Positions 42,847 to 52,062 of a DNA stretch of 64,000 nt are shown in pieces. The stretch's first letter is position 1, and every line of letters starts with the position of its first letter. Location of the stretch: NCBI GenBank assembly GCA_029256185.1, contig JAQSYI010000007.1, positions 62,001-126,000 of the forward strand, given 5' to 3'. Made by a program: the position numbers and the translations under genes. The notes under the pieces are model-generated. The model was not told the DNA's origin. It searched no databases and saw only the letters and a program-made list of their open reading frames with translations. The DNA comes from Paenibacillaceae bacterium. Lineage in GTDB: Bacteria; Bacillota; Bacilli; Paenibacillales; NBRC-103111.

Positions 42847-45339
42847 CTAATTGATGAACCGGACCGCCTGAAGCATGCGCTTCAGCACCACGGCTGCCTC
42901 TGCCTGGGATGCGGGAGCATGGGGCACAAAGGCCTGACCGGACACACCGTTCATGATGCCTCTGCGCACAACCTCTGCCACCGCTTCCTGCGCCCATGGC
43001 TGAATTTGGCTGTAATCCTCAAAGGAAGCCAGAGCGCCGGAAACCTTGCCTCCGGATTCAGTTTGCTCTCCGGTCACATGCAGCGCCCGGGTGACGGCCA
43101 CCGCCATCTGCTCACGGGTAATGGTATGGCCGGGACGGAAGGCGCCGTCCTCGAAGCCATCGAATAAATCCGCCTGGACTGCAGCGGCCACCGCTTCGGC
43201 ATACCAGTCTGACATCTGCACATCGGTAAATAGATTCGGGTCCGCCGGCTTCTCCAGCAGTCCCAAAGAGCGGATGAGCAGGGCGGCAAACTCGGCCCGG
43301 GTGATAGGGCGTTCCGGTGCAAACTCCTCCGCGCTTACCCCGCTTATAACCAGCTTGGAGGCCAACTGCTCAATTTCGCGCTTGGCCCAATGGCCTTTAA
43401 TATCGCCAAAGGTTCTGTCTGTTTGAATAACCGTATAGATGCTGTTGCCGTTGCGCTTGATCTGTGCTTCCGTTTTGCCCCCGGCATGGGCAAAGTATGT
43501 CGGGGCGAAGCTGAATTCTCCAGCAGCCGGGTCGTACAGAACCCCGGTCGCTTTTGTCTGATCCACCTTGCCCGTCACCATAATCCCGCGCGTTACGTAC
43601 GCTCCGCCAAAATCCTTCAGCTCCGTTGCTTTCCCCACCGCTTCAGCAATGACACGGAACTCCACCATCTCCGATATAATTTGCACGCCTTCCGATGCTG
43701 CCTGTCGAACCATTTGCGCGCCCGTCTGAGGATCGGCATTTTCCAGTACGATGACAATCTTCAGTTTTTGCGGATCGGCATTCAATTGACCGGCCAACGC
43801 TTCCACCGGTATGCCCTTTAGCGGAAGCTTGTAGCTTTTCGTCTCCGTACGAACGGCCAGAACGGCATTGGGAATTGTGCTTCCTTCTTCGGCAAGCATC
43901 CCGGCCGGAATCTCCACCCGGACAGCATCCGCTCCCGCATCGGATAATGTGAGAACCGCTGTAGGATTCCCTGCTTGGCTGCCTTCCAGTAATGCCAATG
44001 CAGACCTCAGCATTTCCTCGTCCAGAGCGGCTGTCCTCACAACCCTGCCGTCGGGTGCCGCCTGATCTGTCACTTGCACCGCCGTTGCCGCAAGCTGTAC
44101 TTCATGCTGCGGATTGTCCGGTGCAGGCGTTGGGGAAGCAGATGCGGGCTCTCCGGGGTTCACCGGACCGGGCTCTCCAGGATCTACCGGGCCGGGCTCT
44201 CCGGGGTTCACCGGACCTGGCTCCACAGGATTCACCGGGCCAGGCTCTCCAGGGTCCACCGGACCAGGCTCTCCAGGATCAACCGGGCCAGGCTCTCCGG
44301 GGTCCACCGGACCGGGCTCTCCAGGATCAACCGGGCCAGGGCCGGGCTCCTGAGGCTCCTCCCCGCTGCTCCAGGTTATGGTAAAGGGGTCTTCTGTCGT
44401 CCCTGCCCCCGCTGCAACCGTCGCTCCCGCCTTCAGATAAAGTGCAGGAACGACACCGACAGAGCCGCTGTTCGCATGGGATGCAACAATGCTGCCGCTC
44501 CCGGCAACAACCCGCATGCCATAGGAGGTTTCCGTGTAAGGATCGCGCAGCCAGTACGTCCACGGGCTGGAAGTGCTAAGCAGGGAATCATTCTTGAATT
44601 CCGATTGAGAAACCGCTTGGGCAGTGGGTGTGCGCACATACGGGAAGCCTTGGTCCAGCACCCACATTTTCAGCTGCTCCGCACTCGGCAGGAAGACCCG
44701 GTCCGTTGCGATGAGATAGAAGGCCTGCGGCTCTGCCTGGCCCGCCTCGGCCAGCGAGGTGCCGTTCCAGGGCTGGACAACGCTCCCCGCCTCCTTCCGG
44801 GAGGAATCGGCAGTAGATAGATAAACTCTGTTGCCGGTGGGCTGGATCGCCTGCTTCTCCTGCTCCGAGAAGCCGGACAGAAAACCCGCCTCCTCCGCAT
44901 AGTCGTTAAAGGAAGCCGCCACATGAAAATTGTCGGGAGCCTGGGCGGTATATGCCACTTCCGCCGCATCGCTGTTCAGCCATTCCCGCAGGTTGGACTG
45001 CAGCCAATAATTGCTCCCGTAATAAAACCGTTCCACATCCTGTGTGTCCGTCAGCCCGACTCCGTCATAGTCCGTCCGGTCGCCATCGGCATCCAACGGC
45101 TTCAAGCTCAGAATATGCTCCGCGTACAAGAGGGCCTTACCGTCTTCATCCCGGTGAATCACTCTCCATAGGACAGGCGCCTCATTATAAGCTCCGAATT
45201 GAACATAATTGCCAATCTGAAGGGGTGCTTGCGCCGCCTGCTGCACCTCGTCGGATGCCGCCATAACGGGCATGCCCGTGGCCAGCATCCCAAGCGCCAT
45301 GGTCCCTATTAGCCATTTCCTGCAATTCCTGATCTTCAT
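42847..45339 (-). CDS. Cell-surface protein with DUF6273-like, Pro-rich repeat and SLH domains
   Basis: An 830-residue exported protein. Its signal peptide MKIRNCRKWLIGTMALGMLA ends near MAAS. Residues about 40-325 resemble the DUF6273 surface domain (YVQFGAYNEAPVLWRVI, WLNSDAAEVAY, WTYWLRDPYTETSYGMRVV). Residues about 330-400 are eight-residue repeats of the type GEPGPVDP, a cell-wall-spanning spacer. A further domain of unknown type spans 420-630. Three S-layer-homology units (about 640-825: IKGHWAKREI, MSDWYAEAVAAAVQADLFDG, IQPWAQEAVAEVVRRGIMNG) should bind secondary cell-wall polymer. It follows the GH2-like gene by 35 bp. Its role may be to hold substrate or enzyme at the surface. Confidence 0.85.
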   Translation of the reverse strand: MKIRNCRKWLIGTMALGMLATGMPVMAASDEVQQAAQAPLQIGNYVQFGAYNEAPVLWRVIHRDEDGKALLYAEHILSLKPLDADGDRTDYDGVGLTDTQDVERFYYGSNYWLQSNLREWLNSDAAEVAYTAQAPDNFHVAASFNDYAEEAGFLSGFSEQEKQAIQPTGNRVYLSTADSSRKEAGSVVQPWNGTSLAEAGQAEPQAFYLIATDRVFLPSAEQLKMWVLDQGFPYVRTPTAQAVSQSEFKNDSLLSTSSPWTYWLRDPYTETSYGMRVVAGSGSIVASHANSGSVGVVPALYLKAGATVAAGAGTTEDPFTITWSSGEEPQEPGPGPVDPGEPGPVDPGEPGPVDPGEPGPVDPGEPGPVNPVEPGPVNPGEPGPVDPGEPGPVNPGEPASASPTPAPDNPQHEVQLAATAVQVTDQAAPDGRVVRTAALDEEMLRSALALLEGSQAGNPTAVLTLSDAGADAVRVEIPAGMLAEEGSTIPNAVLAVRTETKSYKLPLKGIPVEALAGQLNADPQKLKIVIVLENADPQTGAQMVRQAASEGVQIISEMVEFRVIAEAVGKATELKDFGGAYVTRGIMVTGKVDQTKATGVLYDPAAGEFSFAPTYFAHAGGKTEAQIKRNGNSIYTVIQTDRTFGDIKGHWAKREIEQLASKLVISGVSAEEFAPERPITRAEFAALLIRSLGLLEKPADPNLFTDVQMSDWYAEAVAAAVQADLFDGFEDGAFRPGHTITREQMAVAVTRALHVTGEQTESGGKVSGALASFEDYSQIQPWAQEAVAEVVRRGIMNGVSGQAFVPHAPASQAEAAVVLKRMLQAVRFIN
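44148..44350 (-). repeat. 24-bp coding repeat for the GEPGPVDP spacer
   Basis: About eight copies of a 24-bp unit encode the Pro-rich spacer of the S-layer protein. Copies differ at wobble positions and alternate VDP/VNP. Such arrays change copy number readily by slippage without breaking the frame. Confidence 0.85.
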
Positions 45340-45374
45340 TGCATCCTCTCCTCCTTTACCGTATGACCATCCCC

Positions 45375-48164
45375 TTATTGCACGCGAAACGGAAAGTTGG
45401 CTGTACCGATATTATTGTGGCCATCGTACACCTTCAGATAAAGCCTGTAATCTCCTGGCAAGGTAGGCGCATAAAAGTACACGCTGCCCGCACCCTCCCC
45501 GCTTCTCTCATACAGGAATTGGGGAATGGTCTGCGGAGGTTTGCTGCTGTCGGTCCCCATCTCATAGCGCAGCTCCCACCCGTATGTCAACGCATCGTTC
45601 TCGAAGTCGCTGACGGCAGCAGCAGCCTTGATCCGTTCACCGGGAGCAAAGACAGCCTCGCTTGCCGTATTGCGCTCCAGCTCCATTCCATTCACAGCGA
45701 GCGCCTGTACCCTTGGTGAACGGTTGTCGGGGTACTCCCCTGTCCACGCATGCATCATTTCATCCAGAATCGGCGTCTTCATATTGTCCAGCAGCAGGTT
45801 ATACCAGGTGACCGTACCCGTGCTGCCCATAGCCTCGGCGAATTTGAACACAAAGGAGCCGATTACCCGGTCCTGATGTCCGGCAATCTCCGCTGCGTAC
45901 CGCTCTCCGTACAAGGCGGCGATCTTGTCGCTGGGTTCTTCGATGGGGGCAACCTCGTTCACCTTCATGACCTCCATCATCTGATCCGGCCCGTACTCCG
46001 TTACCATATAAGGACCATTCCAGCCGCCGGTTGCCTCATTGGTGACATTGTTGTAGATATTGCCGATGGCCCGGTAAGAATTGATTCCGATAATATCAAT
46101 CTCAGGCGCCTTAGTGCGGATATTGACAACCTTGGCCGGCGAAGAGCCTGCAAGCACATTGACAGTGGGATGGTTCGGGTCCAGCTCATGAGCCAGCCTG
46201 GCGGCCTCGTTGATATGGTACCAGATGTCCTCATTGCCCTTATCCGCTTCATTGCCGATGGCCCACATGATTACCGCCGGGTGATCCTTGTACTTCAGCA
46301 CGGTTTTGCGGAAATTCTCCAACTGATTGGCGACGATGGCTTTGTAGGCCGGATTGGAATAATCGATGCCCGCATTCTGCTGCGCCAGCCAGAAGCCCAG
46401 CATAACCCCCACACCGTTCTCATGGGCCCAATCCAGGATGGCCCAGGTCTCCGTATCGGAATAAATCGTTCCATACGTTCGGATGGCATTGGCTCCGTAT
46501 TTGACGGCTTCCTCCATCCCTTCGGAGCTGCATATTCCGTTGATCTCATACGGCTGTCCGTCGCGAAGCAGGCTGAAATTGCCCTCGCTGTCCTGCATAA
46601 TCTCCACTCTGGACGGATTCCCCGTGTACACAGGCTCCGTCTGGACAGGGATAGTCTGTGTCTCCACCAGCTTCAGCTTCACCGCATCGGCGACAAGGAC
46701 TCCTGCATCTCCTCCCACCAGCTTGACCGTATAGGTCTTGCCGTCATAGAAGGTATAGGTGCCCAGCTCGGTCCACTCCCCGCCGTGCTGCTGCTGGTTC
46801 ACCTTGCCGGAAACATCTGTCTGATAGAAGCTTTTCCCGCCAAAATATTCGTCCAGCCGATCCGACGACCGGACATACACCGAAGCCGCGTCCACCCGGT
46901 CCGCTCCAGCGGGCCATTTCATATACACCTCATACTTGCCCCGGGTGAGAATCGTGGGTGTGGTCCAGGTGGCCGTTGTTCCCGAGCCATGGTTGATTGC
47001 CTGCTTATAGTCGGCTCCCTCGTAGCCAGTGTCAGCTGTTGCTGTGGTCCAATTGCCCGTTGTTTTGAATACGGTGGACACCTGATTGTCCAGAACAGCC
47101 TCGTCCCCCACCTGACGGGGCATCTCAACGGCCGCCGGCACTTGAACCGGGATGGCCTGGGGCGTCGCCTCTTGGAACACCAGCTTGACCGCATCCGCCA
47201 CGGTCACTCCGTTATCGCCGCCTCTGAGTGCAATATATTGCCCATAGTCAGGGGACAACGGATAAGTGCCGATGTAATTCCAGTCGCCGCCGTACGTTTG
47301 CTGGTTCACTGTCTTGGCGCTATCCAGTCCCATGTCGAACTTGATCTCCACCCGGGCGGCTTCCGTCCGGTCCGGGCCTTCCTTCCACATGGTGTATATA
47401 TCGTAATAGCCTGCCGTCAGATCATCGGGAATGCTCCACTTGGCCATGGACCGGGAATGCTCTGCATCACCGGTTGTCCGGTAGTATCGGCTCCCGTATA
47501 CGCCCTCGGTGGCCGTCTGCGGCGTCCATTCCCCCTCCAGGCTGAAGTATGGGGACAGATCGTCGATCACTGTGCTGGGATGGGGGTCGGGAATAGAAGT
47601 CCCGGGCGGAATATATACCAGCCGGACAGCATCGCAAGCCACATACTTTCCGCCGCCTACTCCCTGAATTTTGATGTAGTTGCCTGTACCCGCGCCAAAC
47701 TGGTAAACGCCCAGCCGGTTCCACACCGGGTTATTGGCTGCGCTTCCATTTTTGGTCTGATCCACGGTAATGGAGCTGTCAATCCCCCCGTCATAGCCGA
47801 TCTCAACAGTAGCGGCACTGGACCTGTTGGTTGCGGCCACCCAGCTCATGAATATCTCATACCGGCCGGCCACGGGAATGTTGGGAATCCAGGTTCCGCT
47901 CACTGTCGGATCATTGCTGGAGAATACCGTGCCGTTCACGGCGTTGACACTGACTGTATTGGCGGTCCAATTTCCTTCCGACTTCACAAAGGTGCTTCCG
48001 GCAGTGTTGAAGGAATTGGTATTGTCCACCCATATTTCGAATGGCTCTGCTTCCTCTCCCCCTGCTGCCCCTTCTGCCCGGGCGGCAGCTCCCCCTGACA
48101 GCCAAGGGAGCATAGCCGCAAGCAATGCGGCTATGACCAGCTTGGATACAACTTTCTGATACAT
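45375..48164 (-). CDS. Secreted GH2-like glycoside hydrolase with three golvesin-type binding domains
   Basis: A 929-residue secreted enzyme. The start MYQKVVSKLV at 48164 has GGGAGG 7 bases upstream and gives a signal peptide ending near ARAEG. Three tandem beta-sandwich domains (about 35-175, 185-325, 345-490) each show a GNWT-like opening, an AGRYEIFMSW-like strand and a VADAVKL-like end, the pattern of golvesin/Xly-type carbohydrate-binding domains. A GH2-type TIM barrel follows (INGICSSEGMEEAVKYGANA, AIRTYGTIYSD). The likely acid/base is E639 in AIGNEADKG and the nucleophile E723 in VTEYGPDQ. The usual GH2 N-terminal jelly-roll is absent. A beta-sandwich tail ends the protein. Substrate unknown; beta-glucuronide, beta-galactoside or beta-mannoside are all possible. 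Confidence 0.82.
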   Translation of the reverse strand: MYQKVVSKLVIAALLAAMLPWLSGGAAARAEGAAGGEEAEPFEIWVDNTNSFNTAGSTFVKSEGNWTANTVSVNAVNGTVFSSNDPTVSGTWIPNIPVAGRYEIFMSWVAATNRSSAATVEIGYDGGIDSSITVDQTKNGSAANNPVWNRLGVYQFGAGTGNYIKIQGVGGGKYVACDAVRLVYIPPGTSIPDPHPSTVIDDLSPYFSLEGEWTPQTATEGVYGSRYYRTTGDAEHSRSMAKWSIPDDLTAGYYDIYTMWKEGPDRTEAARVEIKFDMGLDSAKTVNQQTYGGDWNYIGTYPLSPDYGQYIALRGGDNGVTVADAVKLVFQEATPQAIPVQVPAAVEMPRQVGDEAVLDNQVSTVFKTTGNWTTATADTGYEGADYKQAINHGSGTTATWTTPTILTRGKYEVYMKWPAGADRVDAASVYVRSSDRLDEYFGGKSFYQTDVSGKVNQQQHGGEWTELGTYTFYDGKTYTVKLVGGDAGVLVADAVKLKLVETQTIPVQTEPVYTGNPSRVEIMQDSEGNFSLLRDGQPYEINGICSSEGMEEAVKYGANAIRTYGTIYSDTETWAILDWAHENGVGVMLGFWLAQQNAGIDYSNPAYKAIVANQLENFRKTVLKYKDHPAVIMWAIGNEADKGNEDIWYHINEAARLAHELDPNHPTVNVLAGSSPAKVVNIRTKAPEIDIIGINSYRAIGNIYNNVTNEATGGWNGPYMVTEYGPDQMMEVMKVNEVAPIEEPSDKIAALYGERYAAEIAGHQDRVIGSFVFKFAEAMGSTGTVTWYNLLLDNMKTPILDEMMHAWTGEYPDNRSPRVQALAVNGMELERNTASEAVFAPGERIKAAAAVSDFENDALTYGWELRYEMGTDSSKPPQTIPQFLYERSGEGAGSVYFYAPTLPGDYRLYLKVYDGHNNIGTANFPFRVQ

Positions 48165-48532
48165 GACACAACCTCCCATATAATGGATTTTAATATACAT
48201 AATTCCGGTCTCACGCTGGAGAAGGGTATGGCAGCTTGCAATGAGTCCTCCCTATCAGGAATCTGTCCGACGGAGTGGTTGTGGTGAATCCATATTCATC
48301 AGGCAACATTCACTACCGGGATAGGGGTGGCTTGGAAGCTCAAACACGTTTTGCCGGGTTCGTCGGACAGACTCCTGGGTTTGAAATAAGACCCCGGATT
48401 TTCCCTTATCGCCTTCAAATCTGGCATAAATGCTCTCCGTATACTGAAATAAGGGAAAATCCCTTCTCTTATGTGCAAGGCTTAAAAGTTAGTCCGGCTG
48501 TAGCGCTCTCACAAACTGCAATGGAAGCAGCG
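48165..48532. other. Gap between regulator and GH2-like gene with a 14-bp inverted repeat
   Basis: GGATTTTCCCTTAT (48,396-48,409) and its perfect complement (48,449-48,462) enclose 39 bases and could fold into a long hairpin. There is no U-run. No gene is supportable in the gap. TATGTATATT-like -10 sequences lie near 48,195 for the GH2-like gene, without a clear -35. Confidence 0.5.
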
Positions 48533-50134
48533 TCAATTTCCCGCCCGCATCTCTCCCGGAGTGGTTCCCCAATACTTGCGGAATACCCGGATAAAATAGC
48601 TGTCCTCCTTGAAGCCCGTCATCCGCGCCGCATCATGCACCTTGCAGCCGGCGAGCAGCAGCTCCTTGGCCTTCTCCATTTTGTATTCCAGGATATAGCT
48701 GGAGAACGCTTTGCCCGTTTCCTGCTTGAACAGCCTGCTCAGGTAGGACGGGTTAATAAAAAGCGAATCGGCCACGGAATTCAAGGTCAGGTCCTGATCC
48801 AACTCCTGCTCCACCATGTCATAGATTTTCTTCAGCAGATGGTCCCGCCCTGAGCTTCTCTGCCTGCCCGCGTATCCGGTGATGCTGCGGACAAGGCGGA
48901 CCAGCCATTGGAGGGCCTGCTCCTTGGTTTGCAGCTGCTTCAAGTCCAGAAAATAGCCGAAATCCTCACCGGTCACCTCGGTTACCGGCCAGCCCTGGGA
49001 TTGAATGATCCGGATAATCAGGGTTGCCACGGACAGGAGGGACTCCTGGAACTGCTCTACCGTACTGCAAAGGGATATTTGCGGATCAATCCATTGCTCA
49101 ATAAGCTCGATGGCGTTTGTCTGGTCTCCCGTAACCAATGCAGCCTCCAGTGATTTCAACAAATGCTGGCCGTCCGGCCACAGCTTGCTGCCGCTGTCCT
49201 TCTCCGTATAAGGAATGACAATGTCATGACCATAAAGAACCCGCTCGGCAAGCGCCAGCTTCGCCTGGCGGCAGGATTCAGGAGTGCCCTCCAGGGGGGT
49301 GCAGGAGCCGATCCCGGCGCTGGCCGTCAGCTTCAGCACTTCCTTGACTACCGTAATGAGTCTGGCGACCAGCGAGTTGACCTTATGGAAAAAACCAGCC
49401 TCGTCCAGTCCCCCCTCATCGGCAAACCAGAGGATGGTGTTGCCGTCGGAATCCTCCAGGACCTCGCAGCAGCCCTCTTCTTCCAGCAGCTCGTTGGCGA
49501 TGCAGCGCAGTGAGAACTGGAGCAGGCAGCGGTCCTTCCCGCTGAATCTCGTCTCCGTGTCGGAGAGAGGGTCCATCTGGGCAACGGCGATGATGTTGCG
49601 CCGGAAGCGGGACAGGTCAATGTCCAGATCCTGGCTCCGCTTCTGGATTTCCCAATCCGAATAGATTCCGGTTATCACATTCAGCTGAAAATCCGCCTTC
49701 AGCTTGGGCAGATGCTCCGTCCACCGGCGCTCCAGACTCTCGTGATTATGCTTGTGCTCCCATTCCTGCTTCACCAGCGCTGCCGCCTCTTGAACCGCCG
49801 CGATGATCTCCTGATCCGGCAGAGGCTTCAGCAAATACTTGGAGATGCCGTGCTCCATCGCCGTCTGGGCATAGGTGAAATTGTCATGGCCGCTGATAAT
49901 AATCGTTCTGATGGAGCGGTCAAGCCGGTGCATCTCGGCTGCCAGAGTCAACCCGTCCATCTCCGGCATCTGAATATCCATCAGCACAATATCCGGCTTC
50001 ACCCGGCTCATCAGCCGCAGAGCCTCCGCCCCGTTCTCCGCGGCCATCACCTGATAGCCCAGCTCCTCCCAGCCGATGGAGTGGACCAGATGATTGCGGA
50101 ACCTGGGCTCGTCTTCCACAACGAACAGGATCAT
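48533..50134 (-). CDS. YesN-like response regulator (set E)
   Basis: A 533-residue receiver/AraC regulator. The phospho-acceptor is D53 in IVLMDIQMPEMDG, the lysine is in YLLKPLPDQE, and the DNA-binding pair reads LTLNSVADSLFINPSYLSRL and KVHDAARMTGFKEDSYFIRV. It overlaps the kinase gene by 4 bp (ATGA). It is the best candidate to bind the shared operators at 42.7 and 57.0 kb, because it lies between the two operons that carry them. Confidence 0.94.
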   Translation of the reverse strand: MILFVVEDEPRFRNHLVHSIGWEELGYQVMAAENGAEALRLMSRVKPDIVLMDIQMPEMDGLTLAAEMHRLDRSIRTIIISGHDNFTYAQTAMEHGISKYLLKPLPDQEIIAAVQEAAALVKQEWEHKHNHESLERRWTEHLPKLKADFQLNVITGIYSDWEIQKRSQDLDIDLSRFRRNIIAVAQMDPLSDTETRFSGKDRCLLQFSLRCIANELLEEEGCCEVLEDSDGNTILWFADEGGLDEAGFFHKVNSLVARLITVVKEVLKLTASAGIGSCTPLEGTPESCRQAKLALAERVLYGHDIVIPYTEKDSGSKLWPDGQHLLKSLEAALVTGDQTNAIELIEQWIDPQISLCSTVEQFQESLLSVATLIIRIIQSQGWPVTEVTGEDFGYFLDLKQLQTKEQALQWLVRLVRSITGYAGRQRSSGRDHLLKKIYDMVEQELDQDLTLNSVADSLFINPSYLSRLFKQETGKAFSSYILEYKMEKAKELLLAGCKVHDAARMTGFKEDSYFIRVFRKYWGTTPGEMRAGN

Positions 50135-51990
50135 GCTTGCTTCCCTCCTTCATCCATCCGTTCATCCGAACGCTCATTCAACCGTTCATCCAACGGAATC
50201 AGTACAAGCACGCTTGTTCCCTGCTTCCCGTCGCTGTCAATCTGCAGCTCCGCCCGCTGGCCGTATATCAGCTTCAGCCTCGCCTTCACATTCCGCAATC
50301 CGAACAATTGGGAGGAGGCCGTATATTTCTCCGCGTTCAAGTAGAGATCCTTGCGCTGGAGCTTCTCCAGCTCCTCATTCATATAGGCCAGCTTCTCTTG
50401 CTCAATGCCCGGTCCGTTGTCGGCAATCAGCACGGATAAATACCGGCGGGCATGCTGCTCCAAGAGCTCCGTCTTAATCAACAGCACCCCGGAATCCTTC
50501 CGCTTCTCCAGCCCGTGAAGAATCGCATTCTCCACCAGGGGCTGCAGCAGCAGCTTCTGAATCTGGACGGGCTGGCTCGCCTCGCTCATCTCCATTTCAA
50601 CGGTGAACCGGTCCACGAAGCGGATCTGCTGAATGCGGATATAATACATCAGATGGTCCATGGTTTCTTTGACCGAAAAGGTCTCCACCCCCTTGCTCAG
50701 GCTCAGGCGGTAGAACCGGGACAAATTCATCACCATCTCTTCAATGTCGGAGGCATCATAGCTTTTGGCCATCAGATAGATGGAATTCAGCGTATTGTAC
50801 AGAAAGTGCGGATTGATCTGGGACTGCAGATACTTCAGCTCCGCATTGGCCAGCCTGAGCTCGTGCTCAAGCGTATCCTGAATGAACTGCTGATGCTGCT
50901 GCGCCATCCGGTTGAAGGAGTCCACCAAATAACCGAATTCATCCTCCCGGAGCTTGCGCAGCCGCACGTCCAGATTGCCCATCTGAAACTGCTTCATTCC
51001 CTTGGAGATAAGAGCCAGAGGAGAGGAAATCCGCGAATACAAAATCCAGGAGAACAGCAGCGCCAGAATAATGCTGACGCAGATGATGACAAAGATAAAC
51101 CTGCGGAGCTGCTCCGTTTCCTTGCGCAATTCCTTCTCCGGCTGGGACATAAGCAGCATCCACTGGGAGTAAGGGGCCTGCGCCCGGATATAGAGCATCT
51201 TCTCGGTGCCGCCGGGCGGCTGCTGGATCATCATGTCCCCGGTTGCGCTGTCCCACTCCGGCATAGCGGGGACCTTGCCGGACGTCCCGGTGATCCACAC
51301 TCCGCTGTCCGTAAACAGGGACAGATCCGTATTCTTGGAATCGGACAGGTGCCGGGCCAGGTCCAGAAGCGTGTCCTTGCTGATGGTGATGGCCAGAATA
51401 TTGCGGCTGGAATACCTGCCGTAGAGATCCATCAACCGCAGGAAAGTGATGCTCTTGGTATTGAAGATGGGGTCCAGATTGCGGTAGGAGTCGTACAGGT
51501 TCTGCTCCGGCATAAGCATCACATTCCTCCCCCTGGCCTCCACCACCTCCTGATACCAGGCTTGCTGCTCCAATTGCTCGATCCTCCTGCCCCCCGATTT
51601 GGAGGAAAGCATCATGCCGGAGGGCGAATGAAAGATAGAGATTTCGGCAATCACATGATTTTGCGAATTGACATTGGCGATCTGCTTGACCACATTCTGA
51701 AAGTCATAGATCAATTGGGGGCTTAATTCCGCTGCCGGATTGCTGAGCAGACTCATAATGTTCTCGTCTGTGGCCAGCATGGCGGATATATCCTCAATCC
51801 CCTGCAGGGTCAAATCCAGATATTCAATGGAGGAAGCCAGGGCGTTGCCGCTGCGCTCCCCCGCCTGATGCTCCAAGGCATTCTGGGAGCGGTAGATGGC
51901 GAACAGGCTAACGGCGACCAAGGGCAGCAATATCAAGAGGAAGTAGCAGGTAAGTCTGAGTTGTGTGGAGCGGATTTGCGGCATGCGCAT
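50131..51990 (-). CDS. YesM-like sensor histidine kinase (set E)
   Basis: A 619-residue kinase. A membrane segment (LTCYFLLILLPLVAVSLFAI) is followed by an outside sensor domain to about 300, a second membrane segment (FIFVIICVSIILALLFSWIL), HAMP, the phospho-acceptor His (about residue 395) in NPHFLYN, and ATP-binding motifs PLVENAILHG and IADNGPGIE. Three close ATGs compete as start; 51990 (MRMPQIRS) has AAGG 9 bases upstream, 51999 and 51984 remain possible. It follows the FAD oxidoreductase gene by about 70 bp in the set E operon. Confidence 0.92.
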   Translation of the reverse strand: MRMPQIRSTQLRLTCYFLLILLPLVAVSLFAIYRSQNALEHQAGERSGNALASSIEYLDLTLQGIEDISAMLATDENIMSLLSNPAAELSPQLIYDFQNVVKQIANVNSQNHVIAEISIFHSPSGMMLSSKSGGRRIEQLEQQAWYQEVVEARGRNVMLMPEQNLYDSYRNLDPIFNTKSITFLRLMDLYGRYSSRNILAITISKDTLLDLARHLSDSKNTDLSLFTDSGVWITGTSGKVPAMPEWDSATGDMMIQQPPGGTEKMLYIRAQAPYSQWMLLMSQPEKELRKETEQLRRFIFVIICVSIILALLFSWILYSRISSPLALISKGMKQFQMGNLDVRLRKLREDEFGYLVDSFNRMAQQHQQFIQDTLEHELRLANAELKYLQSQINPHFLYNTLNSIYLMAKSYDASDIEEMVMNLSRFYRLSLSKGVETFSVKETMDHLMYYIRIQQIRFVDRFTVEMEMSEASQPVQIQKLLLQPLVENAILHGLEKRKDSGVLLIKTELLEQHARRYLSVLIADNGPGIEQEKLAYMNEELEKLQRKDLYLNAEKYTASSQLFGLRNVKARLKLIYGQRAELQIDSDGKQGTSVLVLIPLDERLNERSDERMDEGGKQA

Positions 51991-52062
51991 ACTCACCATC
52001 CTTGTTGATCCTGCTTGTTCATTTCTGCCAGAGGCCGCCCTGTTCCTGCCTGGAGCGCAAAT

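Noticed and set aside
45750-48098. 782-codon open frame antisense to the GH2-like gene
   Set aside because: It has no recognisable domain and an odd His/Ile/Arg-rich composition, while the sense strand has a full secreted enzyme with catalytic motifs.
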